A stretch of DNA of 64,000 nt from Vicinamibacterales bacterium. Its GTDB lineage: Bacteria; Acidobacteriota; Vicinamibacteria; Vicinamibacterales; UBA8438. The translations under genes were made by a program, and so were the position numbers. Location: the NCBI GenBank assembly GCA_958296065.1, contig CATQHX010000051.1, positions 1-64,000 of the forward strand. Reading direction: 5' to 3'. Each line of letters starts with the position of its first letter. Position 1 is the first letter of the stretch. The notes beneath the pieces are model-generated. The model worked only from the letters and a program-made list of their open reading frames with translations. It was not told the origin of the DNA and ran no database searches. Below are positions 1 to 8,133 of this stretch, piece by piece.

Positions 1-1
1 T

Positions 2-1699
2 CGCGCATATCTCGTCTGGTTCCTTGCCGCCGTGCTGCTGGCCGCTGCGGCGCTCCCCGCGCAGGCGCAGGAGCGGGACCTGACACCGGTCACCGACGCG
101 GTGCTGCAGGATCCCGATCCCGCCGACTGGCTCAACTGGCGGCGCACCCTGGACGGGTGGGGCTACAGCCCGCTCGAACAGGTCGACCGCGACAACGTCG
201 GCGAGCTGCGCCTCGTCTGGGCCTGGGGTCTGGAGCCCGGCGTGTCGCAGACGACGCCCATCGTGCACGACGGCGTGATGTACATCGCGAACCCGGGCAA
301 CGTCGTGCAGGCGCTCGACGCGCGCACCGGCGACTTCATCTGGGAGTACCGGCGCGAGATGGACGAGCGGCTGCGGCCCGCCGCCCAGATGCGCAGCCTC
401 GCCATCTACGAGGACCTGATCATCCTCAACACCGTCGACGCACACGTCGTCGGCCTCGACGCGCGCACCGGCGAGGAGCGCTGGGATACCGACGTGGCGC
501 CCGATCAGGACGGCTTCGGGTTCTCCAGCGGACCGGTGATTGCCGACGGTACGGTCGTGGCGGGCCTGCGCGGCTGCGAGCGGTTCCGCGAGGACACCTG
601 CTACATCGTCGGGGTCGACGGCGGCACCGGCCGCCTGATGTGGCGCACGTCGACCATCGCCCGGCCGGGCGAGCGCGGCGGCGACACCTGGGGCGACCTG
701 CCGCTGCTGTTCCGGGCCGGCAGCGACGCCTGGATTCCGGGCGCCTACGACCCGGTCAGCCGCCTCGTCTACTACGGCACGGCGCAGGCCAAGCCGTGGT
801 CGCGGGACGCGCGGGGGACCGACGGCGACGCGCTCTACAGCAACTCGACCCTGGCGCTGGATCCGGAGACCGGCGAGATGCGCTGGTTCTTCCAGCACAT
901 TCCGGGCGACAGCCACGACATGGACGAGACGTTCGAGCGGATTCTGATCGACTACGACGGCCGGCAGTCGGTGTTCAGCATGGGCAAGCTGGGCATCCTG
1001 TGGGAGCTCGACCGCACGACGGGCGGGTTCACCAAGGCCGTCGATCTCGGTTACCAGAATCTGGCCGACGTCGATCCCGAGACCGGGGAGTTCACCTACC
1101 GCGAGGGCATGGTGTCGGGCGTGGGCGAGGAGCTCTTCTTCTGCCCGAGCACCGGCGGCTTCAAGGCCCTGCGGGCGATGGCGTACCATCCGGGTACCGG
1201 GGCGCTGTACATTCCGCTCAACCTGCAGTGCGAGACGGCCGCCTTCGGGCCGGTGGAGCGCCGCGCCGGCGGCGGCGGCACGGGCGGCGTGCGGGGCCGG
1301 CTGAATCACTTCCACCCCGACGCCCCGGGCCAGCTCGGCGAGTTCCAGGCGCTCGACATCCGAACCGGCGAGACGCTGTGGAAGCAGCGCCTCCGCGTGC
1401 CGTACAACACGGCGGCGTTGACAACGGCCGGGGGCCTGGTCTTCGTCGGCGACTGGGAGCGTCACGTCTTCGCCTACGACGCCGCGACCGGCGACCAGCT
1501 CTGGCAGAGCCGGCTGACGACGATGGCGAACGGCTACCCGATCACCTACGCGGTGGACGGGAAGCAGTACGTCGCCTTCGGCGCGGGCGGTCCGCTGGGC
1601 GGTTCGAGCTGGACCAGCATCATTCCCGCCGACCTGATCCCCGAGAAGCGCAACCCGCGCCAGGGCAACGGCATCTTTGTGTTCGCCGTGCCCGAGTAG
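2..1699 (+). CDS. PQQ-type beta-propeller dehydrogenase-like protein, 5' partial
   Basis: The reading frame is open to the window edge, so the true start lies upstream. The first visible residues (FLAAVLLAAAALPAQAQ) are the hydrophobic core and AQA cleavage site of a Sec signal peptide. The mature part is a PQQ-type propeller: blade ends such as LDARTGDFIWEY, LDARTGEERWDT, LDPETGEMRWFF and YDAATGDQLWQS are the tryptophan-docking repeats of quinoproteins. There is no CxxCH, so no covalent heme is expected and electrons would have to pass to a separate acceptor. It is probably periplasmic; the substrate is unknown. A close paralogue lies at 4762-6531 (shared start of the mature domain, DWLxWRRTxDGWGYSPL) and a more distant one at 55847-57847. 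A non-catalytic BamB-like role cannot be excluded. Confidence 0.85.
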   Translation, partial: RAYLVWFLAAVLLAAAALPAQAQERDLTPVTDAVLQDPDPADWLNWRRTLDGWGYSPLEQVDRDNVGELRLVWAWGLEPGVSQTTPIVHDGVMYIANPGNVVQALDARTGDFIWEYRREMDERLRPAAQMRSLAIYEDLIILNTVDAHVVGLDARTGEERWDTDVAPDQDGFGFSSGPVIADGTVVAGLRGCERFREDTCYIVGVDGGTGRLMWRTSTIARPGERGGDTWGDLPLLFRAGSDAWIPGAYDPVSRLVYYGTAQAKPWSRDARGTDGDALYSNSTLALDPETGEMRWFFQHIPGDSHDMDETFERILIDYDGRQSVFSMGKLGILWELDRTTGGFTKAVDLGYQNLADVDPETGEFTYREGMVSGVGEELFFCPSTGGFKALRAMAYHPGTGALYIPLNLQCETAAFGPVERRAGGGGTGGVRGRLNHFHPDAPGQLGEFQALDIRTGETLWKQRLRVPYNTAALTTAGGLVFVGDWERHVFAYDAATGDQLWQSRLTTMANGYPITYAVDGKQYVAFGAGGPLGGSSWTSIIPADLIPEKRNPRQGNGIFVFAVPE

Positions 1700-1720
1700 C
1701 ACATAACGCGGAGGTCAACC

Positions 1721-2719
1721 GTGAGAAAGCACACCGTTCACCGGTTCGCCGTCGTGCTCGCCGTCGTCGGCTTCGCGGCGGGCGGCGCGATTCTGGCCCA
1801 GTCTCCGGCTGGCGACTACACCGAGGTGGCCGAGTGGCCGCTGCCGGCCACGACCGACGCCGGCACCCCATCGGTCTGGAACTTCGGCCAGGTCGTCGCC
1901 GTGGCCACCGGCGCCGGCGGCAACATCCTGGTGCTGCACCGCGGGGCGCAGCCGATCCTGGTGTTCGAGCCGGACGGCACCTTCGTGCGGAGCTGGGGCG
2001 AGGGGCTGTTCAGCAACGGCAAGGTCATGGGGGTGGCGCCGGAGGACCGGGCTCCGGGCGCGTCCGGCTACACCGCCGTCTACGGGCCGGCGGGCTGCCA
2101 GGCGTGCGGCGCGCACGGCATCCGCGTGGATCCCGAGGGACACGTCTGGGTCGTCGACGCCCCCGGCCACGCCATCTACAAGCTGCGCGAGACCGGCGAG
2201 CTGCTGATGGAGCTGGGGACCAGGGGGGTCTCGGGGGCCGGCCACGACACGTTCAACCTGCCCACGGACATTGCCTTTGCCCCCAACGGCGACATCTACG
2301 TCAGCGACGGCTACGGCAACGCCCGCATCGTGCGCTTCTCGAAGGAGGGCCGGTATCTCGGCGAGTGGGGAGCGCGCGGCACCGGGCCGGGCGAGTTCGG
2401 CCTGCCGCACGGCATCGCGGTGGCCGGCGACGGGCGCGTGTACGCGGTGGACCGGGACAACCGCCGGGTGCAGGTGTTCGACGCCGACGGCACGTTCCTC
2501 GACCAGTGGGCCGATCTCACCGGCGTGCAGGCGCTCTTCGTCACGAAGGAGCAGCGGATCTGGGCCGGCGGCGCGCTCCGTACACTCGACGGGGAGATTC
2601 TGGCCGAGCTGACGGGCGGGGGCGGCGGCCACGGCATGACCGTCTCGCACGACGGCGAGGTGTTCGCCGCGCAGCTCAGCGGGCGCGTGCAGAAGTTCGT
2701 GGCGGGCTCCTCCGACTGA
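1721..2719 (+). CDS. secreted NHL-repeat (6-bladed beta-propeller) protein
   Basis: This 332-aa protein starts at GTG with GGAGG about 7 nt upstream. A Sec signal peptide occupies residues 1-27 (AVVLAVVGFAAGGAILAQ). The rest consists of NHL-type blades: GIRVDPEGHVWVVDAPGHAI, DIAFAPNGDIYVSDGYGNAR and GIAVAGDGRVYAVDRDNRRV. These resemble peptidyl-alpha-hydroxyglycine amidating-lyase-like propellers, but the sequence alone does not show an enzymatic role. An early CxxC (GCQACGAHG) could form a disulfide or bind metal. It starts 21 nt after the PQQ-propeller gene on the same strand, so the two are probably co-transcribed and exported together. Confidence 0.8.
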   Translation: MRKHTVHRFAVVLAVVGFAAGGAILAQSPAGDYTEVAEWPLPATTDAGTPSVWNFGQVVAVATGAGGNILVLHRGAQPILVFEPDGTFVRSWGEGLFSNGKVMGVAPEDRAPGASGYTAVYGPAGCQACGAHGIRVDPEGHVWVVDAPGHAIYKLRETGELLMELGTRGVSGAGHDTFNLPTDIAFAPNGDIYVSDGYGNARIVRFSKEGRYLGEWGARGTGPGEFGLPHGIAVAGDGRVYAVDRDNRRVQVFDADGTFLDQWADLTGVQALFVTKEQRIWAGGALRTLDGEILAELTGGGGGHGMTVSHDGEVFAAQLSGRVQKFVAGSSD

Positions 2720-2777
2720 CGTCGTCGGGATACCGGCGGCAGACTGTCGGGCACCTGTCTCGATCGGGGCCCTCGCC

Positions 2778-2915
2778 ATGGCGTTCCTCGCGCTGGGTGA
2801 GCTGCAACGCATCGAGGAGCTGCTGGACGTCTCGCGAGACGATACGGGACTGCTGCTCGACGTCGACAACCTGCCCCGGCGCATCCGCCGGCCGAAGGCG
2901 CGTCGTCTCGGATAG
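2778..2915 (+). other. short ORF, possible relic of an antitoxin gene upstream of hipA
   Basis: A 45-codon frame sits immediately upstream of the broken hipA. Its product (ALGELQRIEELLDVSRDD...) has the spacing of a small helix-turn-helix/Xre-type antitoxin end, which is where a hipB partner would be expected. It is too short for a complete HTH protein and has no convincing ribosome binding site. It may be a degraded antitoxin or a chance frame. Confidence 0.2.
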
Positions 2916-2926
2916 CGTTGCCCGCC

Positions 2927-3939
2927 ATGGCCAAGACGACGCGTCGCGTGCGAGTGGCGCTCGGAGAAGCGCTGCGCCCCGTCGGCCAGCTCGTGTTCGA
3001 GGCCGCCGGCCGGCGCGAGACGTGCATGTTCCGCTACGCCGCCGAATGGCTCGCTGATCCCGCGAGATTCGCCGTCGCCCCGACGATGCCGTTGGCCGGA
3101 ACGCCGTTCTACACCGGCGCCTCGCCGGCCTGAGCGTCGACGAGCTGAACCGGGATCCGGCCGTCCGGGAGCGGCTGTTGGGGAGCGCCGGCTCGCTCGG
3201 CGGGGCGAGGCCGAAGGCGAGCGTCCGCGACGAGCACGGAAACCTGACTATCGCGAAATTCACCGCCGACGACGACACCATGCCGATTGAAAGAGCCGAA
3301 GTGGCGGCGCTGAAGCTGGCGCGTGTTGTCGGGGTGCACGCCGCTGCGGCCCGGATCGAGCTCGGCGACACGGGCCGGCCGGTAGCGCTCGTCGACCGGT
3401 TCGACCGCGCAGCCGGCGACAGGGTCCACTATCTCTCCGCGCAATCGTTCATCGGCGCGGAGCCTGCGACAGGCGCGTACTACACGGACATCGCCGACGC
3501 GCTGCGGGCGCACGCGCTCGACCCGCGGGCGCAACTGACCGAGCTCTTCCGACGCGTGCTGTTCACGATTCTCGTGTCGAACAACGACGACCACCTCAAG
3601 AACCACGGCCTGCTGCATGCCGGCGAGGGACTGTGGGTTCTGTCTCCCGCCTTCGACATCAATCCCCAGCCGCACCGCCGGCGGCATCTGGAAACCGGCA
3701 TCAGCGAAATCAGCGGGAATGCGGCTTCCATCGAGGCCGCGGTGGAAGCCGCGCCCTTCTTCGACATCGAACGCGATGCCGCGGTGGCCATGCTGTCAGG
3801 CATGGTGTCCGCCATCGACGACAAGTGGCGGACGTGCTGCCGGGCGGCGGGCATGACCCCCGCGGAAATCGAGATGTACGAGCCGGCGTTCGACCACGAC
3901 GAGAGTCGCATCGCACGGAGCATGACCCGGGAGCGGTGA
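2927..3939 (+). pseudogene. hipA: hipA-family serine/threonine kinase toxin, frameshifted with internal deletion
   Basis: The N-terminal piece (ATG 2927, in frame to TGA 3131-3133) matches the HipA N-domain: VGQLVFEAAGR, AEWLADPARFAV and ending at TPFY. The kinase part continues in another frame from about 3130: the Ser-loop signature GSLGGARPKASV, ligand segment VALVDRFDR, catalytic loop SNNDDHLKNHGLL and metal-site LSPAFDINP. Besides the frame change, the roughly 100 residues that normally link PFY to SLGGARPKA are reduced to about 20, so the gene lost DNA as well as frame. The kinase motifs themselves are intact, so decay may be recent, or the second half could be expressed from an internal start. 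Intact HipA kinases phosphorylate GltX or other targets and cause persistence. Confidence 0.75.
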
Positions 3940-4029
3940 CAACGCGCCCGCCTGGCTCCCTGCCATTGCATCGGCTGCAAGCGTCGAGTGAATCGCGCCA
4001 CCCTGCCGTCGAACATCGTACGACTTCAG

Positions 4030-4044
4030 CATACAATAAGTATG
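4030..4044. promoter_or_regulatory. candidate promoter/operator of the RHH-MazF module
   Basis: An inverted repeat, CATAC-AATAA-GTATG, lies 41 nt before the antitoxin start and overlaps a good -10 hexamer (TACAAT, 4032-4037). A weak -35 (TCGAAC) sits 17 bp upstream. A dyad over the -10 is the usual arrangement for an autoregulated toxin-antitoxin operon bound by the RHH antitoxin. Inferred from position and symmetry only. Confidence 0.4.
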
Positions 4045-4084
4045 ACAAAAGAGATGGTGCAACCGTAGCCCCGGAGAGTTACCG

Positions 4085-4318
4085 ATGCCGACCACCACGT
4101 CCGCGAACAGAACACGGTTGACCATCTCGGTTCCGACCGACATTGCGCGATACCTTCGATCGACCCGCAACGCCAGCGCCCTCGTCTGCGAGGCGATCCG
4201 GGCGTACCGTGCGCGCGAGCTGGAGCGCCATCTCGAGGAGGCGTATCGCGCCGACCGCGCCGAGGCGGAACGGATCAATCGGGAATGGGAGAGCGTCGAT
4301 GCCGAGGTGTCGGAATGA
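4085..4318 (+). CDS. ribbon-helix-helix antitoxin of a MazF-type module
   Basis: A 77-aa protein with ATG preceded by GGAGAG. The N-terminus (RTRLTISVPTDIARYLRS) has the beta-strand plus helix pattern of RHH/CcdA-like DNA-binding antitoxins. It is followed by a basic helix and an acidic C-terminal tail (EEAYRADRAEAERINREWES), the part that usually wraps the toxin. Its TGA overlaps the ATG of the next gene (ATGA), the coupling typical of antitoxin-toxin pairs. It would repress its own operon, probably at the dyad at 4030-4044. The pair looks intact, unlike the decayed modules elsewhere in the window. Confidence 0.8.
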   Translation: MPTTTSANRTRLTISVPTDIARYLRSTRNASALVCEAIRAYRARELERHLEEAYRADRAEAERINREWESVDAEVSE

Positions 4319-4668
4319 GCACGCCGCTGGGACGCGGGATGGTCGTGAGTGTCCGTTTCGATCCTACCGAAGGCCGGGAGATCCGCAAGACACGGCCGGC
4401 GGTCGTCGTCTCGAACGACCTCGCATGTCGTTTCGATGCCGTCGTGCAGGTCGTACCGGTCACCACTCTCCCCGACCGCGAGCTGCGCCCCTACGAGTCA
4501 CGTTGCGGAACTCGCGCCAGCGGCCTCGCCAAGCCCTCGCGGGCCGTGGCCAACCAGATTCGCACGGTGTCGCGGAACCGGATTGGTCAGACGCTCGGTC
4601 GCCTTGCTCCCGAGGAGACAGCGGAGCTGGATCGGGCATTGCGGATCCAGTTGGCGCTCGACGCATAG
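4315..4668 (+). CDS. mazF: MazF/PemK-family endoribonuclease toxin
   Basis: This 117-aa protein is placed at the ATG overlapping the antitoxin stop (ATGA); a longer in-frame start at 4285 would run deep into the antitoxin gene and is less likely. The MazF fold signature is complete: GMVVSVRFDPTEGREIRKTR, PAVVVSND, VVQVVPVTT and the C-terminal VANQIRTVSRNRI followed by LAPEETAELDRAL. The conserved basic residue after the first strand and the Thr of VVPVTT correspond to the usual RNase active site. It should cleave mRNA when not bound by the antitoxin. A relic of a related gene sits on the other strand at 38320-38410. Confidence 0.9.
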   Translation: MSTPLGRGMVVSVRFDPTEGREIRKTRPAVVVSNDLACRFDAVVQVVPVTTLPDRELRPYESRCGTRASGLAKPSRAVANQIRTVSRNRIGQTLGRLAPEETAELDRALRIQLALDA

Positions 4669-4761
4669 AGGGGCGGACTCGGCGGTGCTCGGAGCCGGAA
4701 GCGACGGCTTTCGGAGTAGAGTCACGAGAGCGACGGAACCCCAAACGGAACGGAGGCTGAC

Positions 4762-6531
4762 ATGCACCCGAGGTATCTGATTGCGCGACGCATTCCGGTC
4801 GTCGTCGCGGTCCTGTCGGCGCTCGTGCTGGCGCCGTCCCCCGCCGGTGCACAGCCCGAATCCCCTGCGGAGTTCATTCCGGTCACCGACGCGATGCTCG
4901 AGGATCCGGCGCCGGGCGACTGGCTGACGTGGCGCCGCACGCCGGACGGCTGGGGCTACAGCCCGCTCGACCAGATCGACCGCGAGAACGTCGGGACGCT
5001 GCGCATGGTCTGGACACGCGCGCTGACCGCCGGCAGCCAGGAGGGCACACCGCTGGCCTACGGCGGCGTCCTGTACATGCCGAACCCGCGCGACGTCATC
5101 CAGGCCATCGACGCGGTGACGGGCGATCTGCGGTGGGAGTACCGCCGCGACCTGCCGGACGACGTCGACGACTACGTCGGCGGGTCGACGGTCAACCGCA
5201 ACATCGCGATCTTCGGGCGCCACATCATCGACACCAGCACCGACGACTACATCTACGCGCTCGACGCCGAGACCGGTCGGCTGGCCTGGGAGACCGAGAT
5301 CCTCGACTACACGCTGAACGCCGCCCGGCACTCGTCGGGTCCGATCATCGCCGGCGGCAAGGCCGTCTCCGGCCGCAGCTGCCGGCCCGGAGGCGGGCCG
5401 GAAGCCTGCGTCATCGCCGCCCACGACGCGGAGACCGGCGCCGAGGTCTGGCGGCGGCGCCTGGTTCCGGCGCCGGGCGAGCCGGGCGACGAGACCTGGG
5501 GCGGCGTCCCGTTCGAGGAACGCGTGCACGTCGGATCCTGGATGGCGCCCAGCTACGACCCGGCGCTGAATCTGGTCTACGTCGGCACGTCCGTCACGTC
5601 CCCGGCGCCGAAGTTCCTGCTCGGCGGGATCGAGAACAAGCACCTGTACCACAACTCGACGCTGGCGCTCGACGGCGACACCGGCGAGATCGTGTGGTAC
5701 TACCAGCACCTCAACGACCACTGGGACCTCGATCACCCCTTCGAGCGGCTGCTGGTCGACACCGCGGTGGCCCCGGACCCGGCGGCGGTGAGCTGGATCA
5801 ACCCGCGTCTGGAGCCCGGCGCGGTGCGCAAGGTGATCACCGGCATCCCCGGCAAGACCGGCGTGGTCTACACCCTGGACCGCGAGACGGGCGAGTTCCT
5901 GTGGGCGCGGCCGACGGTGACGCAGAACGTCATCAGCGCCATCGACGGCGCGACCGGCGAGGTGACGGAGAACGCCGAGCTCATCTTCACCGCCGAGGGG
6001 CAGGAAGTGCTGACCTGCCCGACCTGGTTCGGCGGCAAGGACTGGGAGGCCGGCGCCTACAGCCCGCGGACCAACCGGATGTACATGCCGTTGCGCAACA
6101 CCTGCGCCCGCATGATGGCCACGCGCGCGGCGCGCATCCACTACGCGCTCGCGCTGCGCCACCAGCTCGCGCCGGGGACGGACCAGCTCGGCACGATCCA
6201 GGCCATTTCCGCCGAGACCGGCGCTACCGAGTGGCTCTACGAGCAGCGTGCGGCGACCATGTCTCTCGTCGCGACCGCCGGCGGGCTGATCTTCGGCGGC
6301 GACACGAACGGCCGCTTCCGGGCCTTCGACGACGAGACGGGCGAGATCCTGTGGGAGATCAACCTCGGCTCGCCGGTCAGCGGCTTCCCGATCGCCTACG
6401 CGGTCGACGGCCGGCAGTACGTGGCGGTGAGCACGGGCACGTCAGGCACCGCGTCGGGCTTCACGCGCCTGACGCCGGAGCTGCGTCCGAGCGCCGGCAA
6501 CAACCTGTTCGTCTTCGCGCTACAGAACTGA
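4762..6531 (+). CDS. secreted PQQ-type beta-propeller dehydrogenase-like protein
   Basis: A 589-aa protein with ATG and GGAGG 5 nt upstream. A Sec signal peptide covers residues 1-31 (VVVAVLSALVLAPSPAGAQ). The mature region opens with DWLTWRRTPDGWGYSPL, almost the same as in the protein at 2-1699. It carries the W-docking blades YALDAETGRLAWET, AHDAETGAEVWRR, LALDGDTGEIVWYY and AFDDETGEILWEI. There is no heme motif. The C-terminus (NNLFVFALQN) matches the usual end of PQQ propellers (GIFVFAVPE in its paralogue). Expected to be a periplasmic oxidoreductase of unknown alcohol or sugar substrate. The two paralogues probably arose by duplication and are now separated by the NHL protein and the toxin genes. 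Confidence 0.85.
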   Translation: MHPRYLIARRIPVVVAVLSALVLAPSPAGAQPESPAEFIPVTDAMLEDPAPGDWLTWRRTPDGWGYSPLDQIDRENVGTLRMVWTRALTAGSQEGTPLAYGGVLYMPNPRDVIQAIDAVTGDLRWEYRRDLPDDVDDYVGGSTVNRNIAIFGRHIIDTSTDDYIYALDAETGRLAWETEILDYTLNAARHSSGPIIAGGKAVSGRSCRPGGGPEACVIAAHDAETGAEVWRRRLVPAPGEPGDETWGGVPFEERVHVGSWMAPSYDPALNLVYVGTSVTSPAPKFLLGGIENKHLYHNSTLALDGDTGEIVWYYQHLNDHWDLDHPFERLLVDTAVAPDPAAVSWINPRLEPGAVRKVITGIPGKTGVVYTLDRETGEFLWARPTVTQNVISAIDGATGEVTENAELIFTAEGQEVLTCPTWFGGKDWEAGAYSPRTNRMYMPLRNTCARMMATRAARIHYALALRHQLAPGTDQLGTIQAISAETGATEWLYEQRAATMSLVATAGGLIFGGDTNGRFRAFDDETGEILWEINLGSPVSGFPIAYAVDGRQYVAVSTGTSGTASGFTRLTPELRPSAGNNLFVFALQN

Positions 6532-6556
6532 GAGCTACGCCGCCGACGAGGGTCCA

Positions 6557-6800
6557 TCAAGTATCCGACCATCCAACGCTGATCAGCGACCAAGAAGTGC
6601 TCATCGAGGTGGAAGTTTCACTCGTTACTGTTACGTGTACATGGTAGTCGGTGTCGGCGCTGAGCGATGCGTTCGGCGGAGCCGTGAACGTGTTGAATCC
6701 ACCGCTGGTGAGTGCGCTTGGCGCGGTCAGCGAGTAGACGCTCGAGTCCGGCTGGTTGGATTGGTTGTTGGAGTACAGGCACCGGATTCGCCAGACGCAA
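6557..6800 (-). pseudogene. fragment of a surface/adhesin repeat domain
   Basis: One minus-strand frame encodes SVYSLTAPSALTSGG followed by FNTFTAPPNASLSADTDYHV, the recognisable end of an Ig/fibronectin-like extracellular repeat (NTFTAPxxAxLxAxTxYxV pattern). Upstream of about 6800 the frame loses similarity and no start or signal peptide is visible, so this is a remnant rather than a gene. It sits at the edge of the mobile-element landing zone. The rest of 6532-6990 holds nothing else I can recognise. Confidence 0.35.
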
Positions 6801-6990
6801 TGAAGCCAACGCCAGCAGGCGGAGACCGGGCTGACGCAGCGGCGCGCCGCTTCCCCGCCCACGACTATTCCCGAACCCGGTCGGTTCCGTCGATCCCGAA
6901 GGCCGGACCGGGGTCGGCAGTCCGGCGGTGGCCGAGGCACTCGTCCCAGTCGACGCGAGGGAGCGGCCGGGCCGTCGTAAGGGGGGGGCG

Positions 6991-7329
6991 TTACGCAGGT
7001 GGTCCGCGGCCGGGGCTAGTGCTGAGCGGTCGCCAAGCGGCTGCACCGGCGACACATGGACGCGGCGGCATGCGCCGAACGGCGGCCGCTGCCGGCACGG
7101 GCGCCGTTGTCGTCGTTAGCGGGGAATGGTCGCGTAGGCAGCAGATGGTGCAATCGTGATCGTGACCATCGAGGTGCTCGTGGTCATGCCCGTAAGAGAG
7201 GAATCCGGCCCACGGCAGGACGCACGTCACAAGTAGCGCCGCGACCGCGATCGACGATCTGATCGGCTTCGTCAGGGCTCCCGCCCGCGCGGCAACCGTA
7301 CGTCCGTTCGTCTCAGTGTCCGCTTCCAT
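6991..7329 (-). CDS. small membrane protein with His/Cys-rich tail
   Basis: A minus-strand frame of 112 aa from the chosen ATG at 7329; in-frame alternatives lie at 7362 and 7383. One membrane segment (SSIAVAALLVTCVLPWAGFL) is followed directly by a dense metal-ligand stretch (YGHDHEHLDGHDHDCTICCL), then a Pro/Thr/Ala-rich tail. That arrangement suggests a single-pass protein displaying a Cys/His cluster for Zn, Cu or Co, resembling DUF2946-like and metal-resistance accessory proteins. I cannot name a family. The upstream DNA is the AT-rich palindrome at 7383-7588, which could hold its promoter. Expression is not certain. Confidence 0.5.
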   Translation of the reverse strand: MEADTETNGRTVAARAGALTKPIRSSIAVAALLVTCVLPWAGFLSYGHDHEHLDGHDHDCTICCLRDHSPLTTTTAPVPAAAAVRRMPPRPCVAGAAAWRPLSTSPGRGPPA

Positions 7330-7382
7330 CGCTACGCTCGATCGACTCTCGAATCGACCCATCCGGTCGCATTTCGGAATCA

Positions 7383-7588
7383 CTCAGAGCGATATAGTAG
7401 GCTATTTTCGTAGAATATACGTGTTGAAAACGAGTAATTTCGTGTCGTTATAATAAACTCTGGCGGAAAACGTCACCGGAACGCCCGAATCGCCCTCCGG
7501 GCGCTCCGTCGGCGTTCCGCCACAATTTATGTAATCGACATAAAAAACTCGCACACGACACGTATATTCTACGAAATATTTCTTAGTA
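7383..7588. repeat. long AT-rich inverted repeat (palindromic element), right arm interrupted by an IS
   Basis: A 19-bp perfect inverted pair forms the core: 7406-7424 (tttcgtagaatatacgtgt) and its reverse complement at 7558-7576. Similarity between the arms continues inward to TGGCGGAA (about 7461-7468) and TTCCGCCA (7515-7522). The GC-rich centre also folds (CGGAACGCC against GGCGTTCCG). Removing the insertion sequence (7589-9496 plus one AGTA copy) extends the right arm through 9501-9512, where TATATGGACCTGAG mirrors CTCAGAGCGATATA at 7383-7396. The original element was therefore about 220 bp and nearly a complete hairpin. A MITE or back-to-back mobile-element ends are the likely origins. 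No gene is visible inside it. Confidence 0.7.
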
Positions 7589-7722
7589 GAGCCTCTTGCG
7601 AAAAGCGTGTTCGGCCGAGTCTTTTTCCCGAGGCAACGGGGCGAGGGATGGTCAGCGGGCGGGATGCAGCGGTCGCAGGACGGTAGTGGCCGTCACCGCC
7701 GCGGCGCCAGAGTCGCGAGGAT

Positions 7723-8085
7723 TCATGAGGCCCTCCTGCCGGTTATGAGGGCAAGCACACTCGACGAGATGTGGCGCATTTCCTTGACGAGCCGTTCCAG
7801 CTCACGGTTGTTCTCGATCCACTCCCTGTAGACAACGAGTTCGTCTTCGGTGAGGTTCAAGCCGACGGTCTTTCCGCCGACCTTGCGCGTCCAGTAGTGG
7901 TAAGGGCCGTGACGCGCGTCCGGGTCGTCGTAGCAGCGACAGGTGGGCTTGCCACACTTCAGGTGACGTGTCTGAATGCTGCCCTGGCCGATGAACCCGA
8001 CCGCTTTCAGTTGTACTTTGAGCGCGTCGTATTGCTCCTCGTAGCGGCGCAGCGCCGCGCTGTAGTCCATCGATTTGCTTGCCAT
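7723..8085 (-). CDS. DUF6788-family protein, IS passenger
   Basis: A 120-aa protein whose sequence (GSIQTRHLKCGKPTCRCYDD, ARHGPYHYWTRKVGGKTV, LVVYREWIENNRELERLV) matches the DUF6788 family, commonly found beside IS transposases. The CGKPxCRC motif looks like a small metal-binding or nucleic-acid-binding knuckle. It is divergent from the transposase across a 48-bp spacer and lies inside the element's terminal repeats. Its role in transposition is not established. An internal ATG at 8070 would give a slightly shorter protein with a better-spaced ribosome binding site. Confidence 0.8.
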   Translation of the reverse strand: MASKSMDYSAALRRYEEQYDALKVQLKAVGFIGQGSIQTRHLKCGKPTCRCYDDPDARHGPYHYWTRKVGGKTVGLNLTEDELVVYREWIENNRELERLVKEMRHISSSVLALITGRRAS

Positions 8086-8133
8086 CCTCTTCTATCGTCT
8101 ATTATACCGCAGACAAGGAGCGGTCCACAAGCG

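Noticed and set aside
157..3057. A 966-codon plus-strand frame across the first two genes
   Set aside because: It runs out of phase through two genes with clear signal peptides and propeller repeats; its product is Arg-rich noise.
7395..7589. A 6-bp TAGTAG flanking pair as the target duplication of the palindromic element
   Set aside because: The right-hand TAGTAG is created by the junction of the original sequence with the insertion sequence end (TTAGTA plus GAGCC), so it cannot be the palindrome's own duplication.
7771..8133. N-terminal extension of the transposase frame
   Set aside because: It lies antisense to the DUF6788 gene and encodes nothing transposase-like; the ATG at 8134 has a ribosome site and begins the family homology.
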